Notes under the pieces: model-generated
The model's input: only the letters and a program-made list of their open reading frames with translations
Databases searched by the model: none
Told to the model about the DNA's origin: nothing
In this document: positions 42,624 through 50,761 of the stretch, piece after piece
Numbering within the stretch: position 1 is the first letter of the stretch
Layout: each line of letters opens with the position of its first letter
Position numbers and translations under genes: made by a program
Assembly (NCBI GenBank): GCA_963660435.1
Contig: CAVKYI010000008.1
Location: forward strand, 14,240 to 78,239
Length of the DNA stretch: 64,000 bases
Reading direction: 5' to 3'
Origin: Hallerella sp963660435
Lineage (GTDB): Bacteria > Fibrobacterota > Fibrobacteria > Fibrobacterales > Fibrobacteraceae

Positions 42624-43307
42624 CTAGACTTCCGTCGTCGCGTCCTGCATCATAAAATGGATGTCCGATATCCCGGGAACCGCCGTCAGCTCCTTGAGCA
42701 CGTCGCCGGCGGGCCGTTTCTTTCGCAGACGGACCTGGTATGCCACATCGACACGCGCGCCTCCGTCGATTTCCCGCATCGTTATCAGCACGAAAGTCTT
42801 GATGTTCGCCCGCATCACCTTTTCGAGCTTTTCGCGAGATTCGGATTCGTTCGGCATCGCAAAGCGGAGCATTCCGTCAAAGAAATTCTTCGTTCCAAGT
42901 CCCGACCGGGAAAGCACGAACGCGACGACGCAAAACGCGAGAGTACCGCCGGCGGCGATTCCCCAGGCAAAGACGCCGCAACCTATCCCGGCCCCCAGGG
43001 CCGCGAACAGGAACATGATGTCTCGCGGATCCTTGAAACTCGTCCGAAAGCGTACGATCGAAAGCGCGCCGAGCATTCCGAGACCGCGCCCCACATTGTC
43101 GCCAATCGCCTGCATCACGGTCGCCGCCACCAGGGAACTGAGCACCAGCGCCTGGACAAAGTTTCGCGAATAGGAAAGTCCAAGGAACGTATGCTCGTAG
43201 GTAAAGCCTATCGCCGTCGAGCAGACAAAGGCGAGAAGGAGCGTAAACGTCATCGTGATGAGCGTCGGGTAGGCCGTGCTGGACTGGACGGTGAGAAGAT
43301 CAATCAT
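42624..43307 (-). CDS. DUF4956 membrane protein
   Basis: A 227-residue protein. Four transmembrane helices occupy residues 14-150 (TLITMTFTLLLAFVCSTAIGF, NFVQALVLSSLVAATVM, DIMFLFAALGAGIGCGVFAW, GGTLAFCVVAFVLS), with the DUF4956 signature ALSIVRFRTSFKDPRDI near 82-98. A cytoplasmic alpha/beta domain follows, ending in a ferredoxin-like VLKELTAVPGISDIHFM. The family is repeatedly linked with VTC-domain polymerases. It is first in the five-gene operon, so it is the likely inner-membrane component of whatever this operon makes or exports. Confidence 0.85.
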   Translation of the reverse strand: MIDLLTVQSSTAYPTLITMTFTLLLAFVCSTAIGFTYEHTFLGLSYSRNFVQALVLSSLVAATVMQAIGDNVGRGLGMLGALSIVRFRTSFKDPRDIMFLFAALGAGIGCGVFAWGIAAGGTLAFCVVAFVLSRSGLGTKNFFDGMLRFAMPNESESREKLEKVMRANIKTFVLITMREIDGGARVDVAYQVRLRKKRPAGDVLKELTAVPGISDIHFMMQDATTEV

Positions 43308-43462
43308 TTTTTACCAATACCTCGTGAAAGTGCCTATTGAAATTAGTTTCCATCGTCCCGGTTTGCACCTAAATAAAAGTTTAAATAGCGACTTTTTACC
43401 CCACTCAGAAAGCCATTTTCCTCGTTTTGGGGCTTTTCACCCCTTTTCTTTCGAAATTCGGG

Positions 43463-43490
43463 CAAAAGAAAAGCGGCCTAGACCGCTTTC
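43463..43490 (-). terminator. Terminator of nhaA
   Basis: AAAGCGG-CCTAGA-CCGCTTT stem; read leftward it is followed by TTCTTTTG. It lies 50 bp after the nhaA stop and may act in both directions. Confidence 0.65.
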
Positions 43491-43539
43491 CTTTCCAAAA
43501 ATTTACACAGCCTTTAGGCCGGATGTTCCGTCCGGGAAA

Positions 43540-44892
43540 TCAGGCGACTTCCTTTTTGTTCTTCGACACGAGGCACATATAGACGATGCCGAGAATCGCC
43601 GAGAGAACGCTTCCCGAAAGGATTCCCACCTTCGAACCGGCGAGGAGAACCCCATGCGCGCTATCCGAGAACGCAAGGTTCGCGACAAACAGCGACATGG
43701 TAAACCCGATACCCGCGAGCATTCCGCCGCCGAGAAGGATCTTCCAGTTCACGCCTGTCGGGAGCTTGCACAGCTTGCTCTTGATAGCGAGGAAGGAAAC
43801 GATGAAAATGCCCATCGGCTTTCCGACGATAAGTCCCGCCGCGACGGAGAGCGTTACCATGCTGACAGAATCCGGTTCAATCACGACGCCCGCGTTCGAA
43901 AGGGCAAAGAGAGGCATAATCACAAAGTTCACCCACGGCTGCAAGTGCGAAGTCAGGCGACCCTGCAGAGACCCGCTTTCGCGCGATGTCCGCTCCAAAA
44001 TGTCCAGGACTTCCTTTCGCTGGTCGTTCGTCATCGGGTGGTTGCCCTTGACCGCGTCGCCGACCGTAACGATCAGCTTGTCCATGTAGCCCTTCGAAAC
44101 CATCGGATTCACCGGGGTGAGAAGCCCGATAATCACGCCGCAGATGGTCGGATGCACGCCGCTTTGCACAAAGCAGAACCAGGCGATGAGCGCGAGAACG
44201 CCGTGCACGAAGATGTTGCGAATGCCGAGCTTGAAGGAGAGCCACGTAAAGAAGAGGAAGATCGCGGCGACGCCCAGGGCCGAAAGTTGCACACCGCTCG
44301 AATACCCGACCGCCACGACGATAATCGACCCGATGTCGTCCGCAATCGCAAGCGTGAGAATCATCACGCGAAGACCGCGCGGAACCCGCGAACCGAGCAG
44401 CGCCATGCAGCCCACCGTAAAGGCGATATCCGTCGCCATCGGAATTCCCCAGCCATTCGTTCCTTCGGACGGGCAAAGTCCCAGATAGATGAGCGCCGGG
44501 AAAAGCATACCGCCAGCCGCCGCGAGAACGGGAAGCAAAGCCTTGCGGAAATCGTGGAGTTCGCCATCGACGATTTCGCCCTTGACTTCGAGCCCCACCG
44601 AAAAGAAGAAGATGGTCATCAAGGCGTCGTTCACAAACCATCCGAGGGTCGGAACATGTCCGCCGAGCGCCTTGTCAAGACTCCACGGGCCAAGCGTAAA
44701 GTTGAACGGCAAATGCCAGAACGCGAGATATGTCTCGTTCGATAGCTTCGCCCACAGAAGGGCGATTGCCGTCACAACGATAAGGCTGACCCCCGCAGCG
44801 GACTCCACCTTTAAAAAGCGTTGAACAGGAGCAACAAACTTGTCGATTTTAGCGAGAGGCACCTTCGCGCCCAGAATTTCCTTTTCGGCCAT
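43540..44892 (-). CDS. nhaA: Na+/H+ antiporter NhaA
   Basis: A 450-residue inner-membrane antiporter exporting Na+ in exchange for protons. About twelve hydrophobic helices are seen, with the double-aspartate ion site in MILTLAIADDIGSIIVVAV near residue 186, the FFFSVGLEVKGEIVDGEL block near 95 and MATDIAFTVGCMALLGSRVP near 152. It is longer than E. coli NhaA (388) because of a longer N-terminus and an extended central loop (VTVGDAVKGNHPMTNDQRKE...). It is monocistronic with terminators on both sides; Na+ handling suits a gut or rumen bacterium. Confidence 0.94.
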   Translation of the reverse strand: MAEKEILGAKVPLAKIDKFVAPVQRFLKVESAAGVSLIVVTAIALLWAKLSNETYLAFWHLPFNFTLGPWSLDKALGGHVPTLGWFVNDALMTIFFFSVGLEVKGEIVDGELHDFRKALLPVLAAAGGMLFPALIYLGLCPSEGTNGWGIPMATDIAFTVGCMALLGSRVPRGLRVMILTLAIADDIGSIIVVAVGYSSGVQLSALGVAAIFLFFTWLSFKLGIRNIFVHGVLALIAWFCFVQSGVHPTICGVIIGLLTPVNPMVSKGYMDKLIVTVGDAVKGNHPMTNDQRKEVLDILERTSRESGSLQGRLTSHLQPWVNFVIMPLFALSNAGVVIEPDSVSMVTLSVAAGLIVGKPMGIFIVSFLAIKSKLCKLPTGVNWKILLGGGMLAGIGFTMSLFVANLAFSDSAHGVLLAGSKVGILSGSVLSAILGIVYMCLVSKNKKEVA

Positions 44893-44923
44893 TGCGTGTC
44901 CTTTTTTAATGCCGCCAAAATTT

Positions 44924-44952
44924 AAAAAAAAGACTTCCTCTTGGGAAGTCTT
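44924..44952 (-). terminator. Terminator of the PRPP synthetase gene
   Basis: AAGACTTCC-TCTT-GGGAAGTCTT preceded by an A8 run that reads as U8 on the minus strand. It lies 24 bp after the stop. Confidence 0.88.
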
Positions 44953-44976
44953 CCATCGCTCGAAGGCGACGATTCA

Positions 44977-46143
44977 TCAATAAAGATGGGGAGGCGGCCA
45001 ACGCGGATTCTTCGAACTCATATCGACCTTGTAGAAGTTCTTGTCGAAGCGTCCGTCGTCTTCGCCATAGAGGCGCATCACGTAGCGGGACATCCACTTG
45101 GCGAGCTTCAGCACGGTGAGCTTGTGGCGCAGGCGCCCCTGGCAATCGCGGTTCATGATATCCGGGAGCGTGCTCGTCGTGAGAATTTCGTCGATAGACG
45201 GGCTGTTCAGCTTTTCGCGGGCTTCCGGGCTGGAATTGAAGTGCGTCACGCAGAAGCAGACGCGGTTCGGGGAACCGGTCTTCAGGTAGTCGCAACAGCG
45301 GACAATCGTCGAACCCGTGCGGACCATATCGTCAAACACGATCACATCCTTGCCCTTCAGATAGTCGAGCTGGACTTCCGAATCCGGGCTGAGCGTCATG
45401 CTGACTTCGCGTTCGCCCGTGCGGACCTTGCTCATGATGACGCGCTTGCACTTCGAAAGCTGGAGCGCATCGTACATCGCGTTCACAAACGGGGTCGCGC
45501 CCTTGTCCGGAGCGACGATGACCAGGTTGTCGCCGTCCTTTCCGGTCTGCACGAAGTTCGACGTCTTGATGTAGTGCGCATATACTTCCGTCGGAATCAT
45601 GTTGTGGAAGTGACCGCCGAAAATTTCGCCGTAGAGATTCTGGACCTTGACCGAGTGGTTGTGGACGGTTATCACGGAATCGACTCCCGAGGCCTTCAGG
45701 AGCTGCGCATAGAGAAGCGCCGTAAAAGGCTGCCCATCGAACTTTTTCAGGTCCGCCGTCGGACGTTCCTTTTCCAAGTCGCCGACCCGGTGGGCACCGC
45801 GGTCCTGTGCGCTGTAGAACAGGTCCGGCTCCATCAGAACGACGCTTTCCGCCCCGTTTTCCTTGGCGGCTCGGGCGAGAATGCACGCCCGCATCGCGAG
45901 GTCGTTCCGGCTCCATTCGTGCGTCGTCGAGGAGCAGATGAGGACAATCTTCCCCTGCAAGCGCTTGCCGATATTTTCATCGTCGAAAACGTCGATCATG
46001 TAGCGGGGGCAAAATTCGGAATTCGCGTAGGTTTTCAGCGAAACCGTATCGGAAATATCTTCGCGGAGCCCGATGTACTGCGCAATGTCAATCGCAAACG
46101 GATCGTCCGTAAAGGTACCTGTGACAATGAATCGATCTTGCAT
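44977..46143 (-). CDS. Ribose-phosphate pyrophosphokinase (divergent PRPP synthetase)
   Basis: A 388-residue enzyme making PRPP from ribose 5-phosphate and ATP. The PRPP loop VIVFDDMVRTGSTIVRCCDYL near residue 242 is clear, with VIVAPDKGATPFVNAMYDAL near 179 and the flexible KVRTGEREVSMT. It is some 70 residues longer than canonical Prs (about 315), with an N-terminal extension (QDRFIVTGTFTDDPFAIDIAQY) and a basic C-terminal segment (GRLRHKLTVLKLAKWMSRY). Monocistronic with a strong terminator. The regulatory behaviour is likely to differ from class I enzymes, but this is inference. Confidence 0.88.
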   Translation of the reverse strand: MQDRFIVTGTFTDDPFAIDIAQYIGLREDISDTVSLKTYANSEFCPRYMIDVFDDENIGKRLQGKIVLICSSTTHEWSRNDLAMRACILARAAKENGAESVVLMEPDLFYSAQDRGAHRVGDLEKERPTADLKKFDGQPFTALLYAQLLKASGVDSVITVHNHSVKVQNLYGEIFGGHFHNMIPTEVYAHYIKTSNFVQTGKDGDNLVIVAPDKGATPFVNAMYDALQLSKCKRVIMSKVRTGEREVSMTLSPDSEVQLDYLKGKDVIVFDDMVRTGSTIVRCCDYLKTGSPNRVCFCVTHFNSSPEAREKLNSPSIDEILTTSTLPDIMNRDCQGRLRHKLTVLKLAKWMSRYVMRLYGEDDGRFDKNFYKVDMSSKNPRWPPPHLY

Positions 46144-46287
46144 CCAAGAATCCTTTTTTGGGTATTCGGAAAGATAAAAAAGCTTTTCCGCTTTGGCTAA
46201 GAGTTTCCGGAGCGCGACTGCGGAATCCCTCTATCCGGATTACAAAGCCAAGGTCGATGTGCCGATCCAGGAGAAGGCAGGCATGAC

Positions 46288-46310
46288 AAAGCCCCTTCGA
46301 CAGGGGCTTT
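46288..46310 (-). terminator. Hairpin downstream of the 46.7-kb lipoprotein gene
   Basis: AAAGCCCC-TTCGACA-GGGGCTTT, a perfect 8-bp stem 27 bp after the stop. The trailing T-run is short. The rest of 46144-46336 holds nothing recognisable. Confidence 0.55.
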
Positions 46311-46336
46311 CACACAAAAACGCGCTTCGCTACGCG

Positions 46337-46741
46337 CTAATTTTCGCTAGCGGCCGTTCTGTTCTTCAGATACAGATCAAAGCATTCCTTTTGCGAAATT
46401 CGGCGGGCCGGAGGATTCGATACGCAATCCGTCTTGAGTTCCGCATCCTTGCTAAACTTGGTTTTCATGATCATTTCCCTGGTCTTTGCGTCGTAGTAGT
46501 TGAACTGACCATGCTTGCGATTTCCGTCGCATCTTCCGGACACTAAAATTTCAAGATCGCCAAAGGCCTTGACCTCCGCGCCTTCGAAATGCCCGTCCGA
46601 ACGGACAGAGCAGACATTTTCATAGGAAACGTCGCCCGCAACTCCCGCCTCGGCGGTAACGTGGCTTATCTTTCTGTGGCAAGCCAAGGCCATTGTGCAA
46701 GCCGCCGCGACAACTGCGAATTTCAGAACATTGGATTTCAT
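46337..46741 (-). CDS. Small lipoprotein of unknown function
   Basis: A 134-residue lipoprotein: basic MKSNVLK, hydrophobic FAVVAAACTMA, lipobox LAC-H near residue 21. The mature part contains four cysteines (ENVCSV, GRCDGN, TDCVSN, KECFDL) and ISQKECFDLYLKNRT at the end. The GRCDGNRKHGQFNYYDAKTREM segment resembles MORN-like 'toxin-antitoxin YwqK' repeats in spacing, but only one unit is visible. No family assigned. Stands alone between the PRPP synthetase gene and the second toxin-antitoxin region. Confidence 0.6.
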   Translation of the reverse strand: MKSNVLKFAVVAAACTMALACHRKISHVTAEAGVAGDVSYENVCSVRSDGHFEGAEVKAFGDLEILVSGRCDGNRKHGQFNYYDAKTREMIMKTKFSKDAELKTDCVSNPPARRISQKECFDLYLKNRTAASEN

Positions 46742-46844
46742 GATATCTCCTTGTTTAACGCTCCAAAATTAAAAAACTCCGCTCCAGAATGAAAGCCCCG
46801 GACTATTTTCTATCCGCTTCTTTTTTCTTCATCTTTCATTTACA

Positions 46845-47009
46845 GGTGACCATTCATCGAAAGAAACGTTCCTCCCTCAAAACGCCTACCGCGAATGCGA
46901 CGTGGATTACAGCGCGGCGAACCGCGGAACAAGGCGGTTGGTTTATGCGGAATCGTGTCAAATCTTCTACACGGCAAATCATTACCGAAGCTTCACGGAA
47001 ATTCACTAA
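46845..47009 (+). pseudogene. C-terminal remnant of a barnase-like guanyl-specific ribonuclease
   Basis: The frame that ends with TAA at 47007 encodes about 54 residues, including YRECDVDYSAANRGTRR, then LVYAESCQIFYTANHYRSFT. This lines up with the C-terminal half of barnase (WREADINYTSGFRNSDRILY ... TTDHYQTFTKIR), including the catalytic Glu (RE-D), the basic pair (R..R) and the catalytic His (NHY.SF). There is no start codon or N-terminal half upstream, only T-rich sequence, so the gene is truncated. It lies next to a toxin-antitoxin pair; a barstar-like gene was not seen. Confidence 0.6.
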
Positions 47010-47022
47010 AAGTCCAGGCGTC

Positions 47023-47427
47023 TCACGCTTTAACCCAGTCCGCAACCTTTAAGCCTTTCACCCCGGAAAATTCACCGACATTGTGCGTGACCAACTTGAC
47101 TCCCAAACACTTTGCCGTAGCCGCAATCAACAAATCATTTGCGCCGATTTTCTTTCCCGCAAGTTCCAAATCGCTCCTGATTTCCGCATACACGGGAGTC
47201 ATCGCATCGGTAAAGTCGATGATTTCAAAAGGTTCCAAAAAGCGTTCGACCTTTTTCAGAGTCTGCCTTTTCGCCTGGCTTTTATAAGCGCCCAGCAAAA
47301 GCTCCGCCTTGACGATTGCGGAAATTTTAATTTCGCTCGGAGAAACCGACAAGAACTTTTCGTAAACGGACCGATATTTTCCATTCAAAAAATAAATGCA
47401 CGTGTTGGTATCCACGAGATATATCAT
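47023..47427 (-). CDS. vapC: VapC family PIN-domain toxin
   Basis: A 134-residue PIN ribonuclease of the VapC type: IYLVDTNTCIYFLNG at the start (first Asp near 6), ISAIVKAELLLGA (Glu near 42), IGANDLLIAATA (Asp near 97) and LVTHNVGEFSGV near 113. All four acidic positions are kept, so it is probably active, cleaving RNA such as initiator tRNA. Its ATG overlaps the antitoxin stop by 4 bp. Distinct in sequence from the first PIN toxin at 14.6 kb. Confidence 0.93.
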   Translation of the reverse strand: MIYLVDTNTCIYFLNGKYRSVYEKFLSVSPSEIKISAIVKAELLLGAYKSQAKRQTLKKVERFLEPFEIIDFTDAMTPVYAEIRSDLELAGKKIGANDLLIAATAKCLGVKLVTHNVGEFSGVKGLKVADWVKA

Positions 47428-47645
47428 ATTTTTTCCCTTCTCTCAATCACCGGCTGTTCCGGTCTGCCGAGCAAATCTTCTCTTACCGAGCCGAATAGTT
47501 CCGCCCATCCCTCCGGATAACTGGGTTTTACCCGAGCCATTATTTGCGACACAACCCACTTTGAAATGGATGTCTTTTGGGCGCGCGCCCCATTTTCAAC
47601 GATTGAAAGCTGTTCATCGGTCAAATAAAGCGAAAGTTGCGGCAT
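47424..47645 (-). CDS. vapB: Antitoxin of the second vapBC pair (ribbon-helix-helix-like)
   Basis: A 73-residue protein. The start at 47645 has a near-perfect AAAGGAGGTG ribosome site; the much longer open frame upstream is not used. PQLSLYLTDEQLSIVENGARAQKTSISKWVVSQIM (residues 2-36) has the beta strand plus two helices of a ribbon-helix-helix repressor, and the acidic tail (YPEGWAELFGSVREDLLG) would bind the toxin. It directly overlaps vapC by ATGA. A pair of 9-bp direct repeats in the promoter region is a candidate operator. Confidence 0.85.
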   Translation of the reverse strand: MPQLSLYLTDEQLSIVENGARAQKTSISKWVVSQIMARVKPSYPEGWAELFGSVREDLLGRPEQPVIERREKI

Positions 47646-47686
47646 AAAGGCACCTCCTTTGCTTAATATACAATTTTTGAAAAAGC

Positions 47687-47707
47687 CAAGTATATCCGCA
47701 AGTATAT
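47687..47707. promoter_or_regulatory. Direct-repeat operator candidate of the second vapBC
   Basis: CAAGTATAT occurs twice, 12 bp apart (47687-47695 and 47699-47707). On the minus strand the repeats cover the -35 region of a promoter whose -10 is TATATT (rc of 47665-47670). Autoregulation by the RHH antitoxin is expected for such modules. Confidence 0.5.
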
Positions 47708-47713
47708 TACAAA

Positions 47714-47743
47714 CGAAAAAGCCCCGCCGGAAAGCGGGACTTT
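47714..47743 (-). terminator. Terminator of glgP
   Basis: AAAGCCCCGC-CGGAAA-GCGGGACTTT with one mismatch; an A-tract on the plus strand gives U5 on the minus strand. It lies 17 bp after the glgP stop. Confidence 0.75.
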
Positions 47744-47760
47744 CGTCAAGGGAGATTCCC

Positions 47761-50241
47761 TTACTTGAGAGAAATCGGACAAGCCTTCGCGTGCCAGATT
47801 TCGTCGGCGTATTGCTGGATTGTGCGGTCCGAGCTGAACTTGCCCATGCGCGCCACGTTGAGAATAGCCATCTTTGCCCAGGCATCCTTGTCCGCATACG
47901 CTTTCGCGACCTTTTCCTGACATTCGATGTAGGAGCGGAAATCCGCAAGAAGCAGGAACGGATCGCTAGAGAGCAGCTTATCGACGATCGGGCGGAACGA
48001 TTCCGGATGATCCGGGCTGAAGAATCCGCTGTTGACAAGGTCGAGAACGCGGCGCAGGTCGTCGTCCTTTTCGTAGTAGTCGCGCGGACGGTAGCCCTTG
48101 GCGAGAAGCTCCTGCACTTCTTCGACCGTGAGACCGAATAGGAAGAAGTTTTCCTTGCCGATTACCTCGAGCATTTCGACATTCGCGCCGTCGAGCGTAC
48201 CGATGGTCATTGCGCCGTTCATCGCGAACTTCATGTTGCCCGTGCCGGAAGCTTCCGTACCCGCCGTGGAAATCTGCTCGGAAAGGTCCGCTGCCGGGAT
48301 GATCTTTTCGGCAAAGCTCACGCGGTAGTTTTCGAGGAACACCATCTGGAGCTTTCCCTTGCAGGCCGGGTCGCTGTCGATGATCGCGCTCACCGCATTC
48401 GCGAGACGGATAATCTGCTTTGCCATCCAGTAGCCCGGAGCCGCCTTTCCGCCGATCATGATGGTCCGCGGTGTCACCTTCTTGCCGTCCTTGATCTGCA
48501 GGTAGAGATAAATCGCGTGGAGAATGTTCAGAAGCTGGCGCTTGTATTCGTGAATGCGCTTCACCTGCACGTCGAACAGCGTATCGACATTTATATCGAC
48601 ATTCTGCGTGCGCTTGAGATAGGCCGCGAGACGCTTCTTGTTTTCGAGCTTGACCGCCATGAATTCCTTGCGGAACTTCGCGTCGCCAGCAAACTTTTCG
48701 AGCTTCTTGATTTCTTCAAAGTTCTTGACCCAGCCGTCGCCGATCTTCGACGAGACTAGTTCGGACATCGCCGGATCGGCCTTGCGGACCCAGCGACGGG
48801 GCGTGACGCCGTTCGTCTTGTTGTTGAACTTTTCGGGCCAGAACTCGTAGAAGTCCTTGAAGAGGCTCGTCTTGAGCAGGTCGCTGTGAAGCGCCGCGAC
48901 GCCGTTCACGAACGAAGAACCGACGATCGAGAGATACGCCATGCGAATCATCTTCTCGTTGCCTTCCTGGATGAGAGACATCCGGGTGAGACGCGCCGTG
49001 TCACCAGGCCACTTGAGAGCGACCTTCGCGAGGAAGCGGGCGTTGATTTCGTAGATGATCTGGAGATGCCGCGGAAGGAGCTTTTCGAAGAAGCTGACCG
49101 GCCACTTTTCGAGCGCTTCCGGCATGAGCGTGTGGTTCGTGTAGGCGAAAGTGCGGGTCGTAATGTCCCACGCCTCGTTCCATTCGAGGTTCTCTTCGTC
49201 GAGAAGAATCCGCATGAGTTCCGCGATCGAAATCGCCGGGTGCGTATCGTTCAGCTGAATCGCGACGCGTTCCGGGAAGAGCTTCCAGTCGCCGGCGTGG
49301 AGTTTCTTGAAACGACGGACAATGTCCTGGAGAGACGCCGAGCAGAGGAAGTACTGCTGCTTCAGGCGGAGGATCTTCCCGTTCACCGACGTATCGTTCG
49401 GATAGAGAACCTTCGAGATCGTCTCGGAAAGTTCCATGTCCTGGACCGCGGCCAGATAGTCGCCGTTGTTGAAGTAGGCGAGTCCGAACTCGTCCGCGCT
49501 CTGGGCGCTCCAAAGACGGAGGTTGTTCACCGTATTGTTCCGGTAGCCGGGAATCGGCGTGTCGTAGGGGAGCGCAAGAACGTAATCCTTCGTTTCCCAG
49601 CGGTTGCGGAGCTTGCCCTTCTCGTCGGTCCACGTGACGACATAGCCGCCGAACGGAACCTTGATCGAGTTTGCCGGGCGGGCGATTTCCCACGGGTTCG
49701 GAAGGCGGAGCCAATTGTCCGGAAGTTCTTCCTGCTGGCCGTCCTTGATCTTCTGGTTGAACATGCCGTATTCGTAGCGAATGCCCATGCCCGTCGCCGG
49801 GAGTTCGAGCGTCGCCATCGAATCGAGGAAGCAGGCAGCCAGGCGACCAAGCCCGCCGTTGCCGAGACCAGCATCGACTTCTTCTTCGCGGAGCTCTTCG
49901 AGCGTCATGCCCAGTTCGGAAACGGCATCTTCCACCGCCTTTTCCACGTCCAGGTTCAGGACGGAGTTCCCGAGCGTGCGCCCGATGAGAAATTCGAGAG
50001 ACAGGTAATAGACGCGCTTTACGTCCTTGTCGTAGTAGGTCTCCTGCGTCTTGATCCAGCGATCGATGAGACGGTCGCGGACGGCATACGCCACGGCGAG
50101 GAACTTTTCATGACGCGTCACCGTGTGTTCGTCACGGGCAAGCGTGTGGTGAATGTGGTCGTCGAAGGCCTTCTTGAAAGCCTGGACGGTGTTTTCCAGA
50201 ACGTCGGAATGCGACTTGGATTGTTCTTTTTTCGGAGCCAT
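47761..50241 (-). CDS. glgP: Glycogen/starch phosphorylase
   Basis: An 826-residue PLP enzyme releasing glucose 1-phosphate from alpha-glucans. The PLP site TEASGTGNMKFAMNGAMTIG near residue 655 is intact, and VDAGLGNGGLGRLAACFLDSMA near 104 and NDTHPAISIAELMRILLDEE near 330 are the family's N-terminal signatures. The start at ATG 50241 removes a 32-residue hydrophobic extension of the open frame that is not expected in a cytoplasmic enzyme. Monocistronic. Fibrobacter stores much glycogen, and the phosphohexomutase in this window would take the product onward. Confidence 0.96.
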   Translation of the reverse strand: MAPKKEQSKSHSDVLENTVQAFKKAFDDHIHHTLARDEHTVTRHEKFLAVAYAVRDRLIDRWIKTQETYYDKDVKRVYYLSLEFLIGRTLGNSVLNLDVEKAVEDAVSELGMTLEELREEEVDAGLGNGGLGRLAACFLDSMATLELPATGMGIRYEYGMFNQKIKDGQQEELPDNWLRLPNPWEIARPANSIKVPFGGYVVTWTDEKGKLRNRWETKDYVLALPYDTPIPGYRNNTVNNLRLWSAQSADEFGLAYFNNGDYLAAVQDMELSETISKVLYPNDTSVNGKILRLKQQYFLCSASLQDIVRRFKKLHAGDWKLFPERVAIQLNDTHPAISIAELMRILLDEENLEWNEAWDITTRTFAYTNHTLMPEALEKWPVSFFEKLLPRHLQIIYEINARFLAKVALKWPGDTARLTRMSLIQEGNEKMIRMAYLSIVGSSFVNGVAALHSDLLKTSLFKDFYEFWPEKFNNKTNGVTPRRWVRKADPAMSELVSSKIGDGWVKNFEEIKKLEKFAGDAKFRKEFMAVKLENKKRLAAYLKRTQNVDINVDTLFDVQVKRIHEYKRQLLNILHAIYLYLQIKDGKKVTPRTIMIGGKAAPGYWMAKQIIRLANAVSAIIDSDPACKGKLQMVFLENYRVSFAEKIIPAADLSEQISTAGTEASGTGNMKFAMNGAMTIGTLDGANVEMLEVIGKENFFLFGLTVEEVQELLAKGYRPRDYYEKDDDLRRVLDLVNSGFFSPDHPESFRPIVDKLLSSDPFLLLADFRSYIECQEKVAKAYADKDAWAKMAILNVARMGKFSSDRTIQQYADEIWHAKACPISLK

Positions 50242-50552
50242 TTTATCGCCTGTAAAAAGTGGAACGTTAAAGTTTCGGGAAAAACCTAGCAAAAATTTTC
50301 GGGCAAAAAAAATACGAGCCAAAAGTTTAAAGTCCATCGGACATTATGTAAAATTGTAAAGTTATTTTTACAAATGGTTTTAGGAAAGCGATTTCCGAAT
50401 TTAAATATGTACCCCAGATACCTTTAGGTATCTGGGGTACATTCTTAAATTTTAAATTTTGACAAATTTTGTCATACGGAGGAAAGTAGATTTTCTATGC
50501 CTTGCCTTTCATTTTCCGATTGGCTAGATTGCTGGCAAAAAGGAGAAAGCTT
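50242..50552. other. Intergenic stretch at the edge of the AT-rich island
   Basis: Holds the glgP upstream region and, at 50407-50442, a perfect long palindrome; from about 50340 the sequence turns markedly AT-rich. No gene of adequate quality is visible before 50553. Confidence 0.6.
50407..50442. repeat. Perfect 16-bp-arm palindrome
   Basis: ATGTACCCCAGATACC - TTTA - GGTATCTGGGGTACAT. The arms are exactly complementary with a 4-base loop. There is no adjoining T-run typical of a terminator. It marks the boundary between glgP and the AT-rich island. Confidence 0.85.
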
Positions 50553-50738
50553 ATGACAAATTCAAGCAATCGATACAAAGAAATCTTCCCAACTTTTCCG
50601 GGTGAATATCGGCGAAATGGACAGGACCGCGTAAAATTTTTACCCTACAGCGAACTTCAAAAAACGTGTAGGGCTATCGACAAAGGAAACAAAGACCCGA
50701 ATAAAACCTACGCAGCTTGTACCAAGCAATACTTTTAG
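50553..50738 (+). CDS. Small hypothetical protein (61 aa)
   Basis: The ATG at 50553 follows a strong AAAGGAGAAAGC ribosome site, which decides the start over the open frame beginning at 50502. The product is polar (YKEIFPTFPGEYRRNGQDR, LQKTCRAIDKGNKDPNKTY) with two cysteines and no membrane segment. No family recognised. It is first of a three-gene AT-rich cluster leading to the duplicated secreted protein. Confidence 0.55.
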   Translation: MTNSSNRYKEIFPTFPGEYRRNGQDRVKFLPYSELQKTCRAIDKGNKDPNKTYAACTKQYF

Positions 50739-50761
50739 CAATAGACGAAATCATCCTCCAG

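Noticed and set aside
46193..46336. Plus-strand ORF between the PRPP synthetase and the small lipoprotein
   Set aside because: No ribosome site, crosses a terminator hairpin and runs antisense into the lipoprotein gene.
47424..48038. 204-codon open frame extending the second antitoxin upstream
   Set aside because: The internal ATG at 47645 has an excellent ribosome site and gives a normal 73-residue antitoxin; the extension only runs antisense to glgP.
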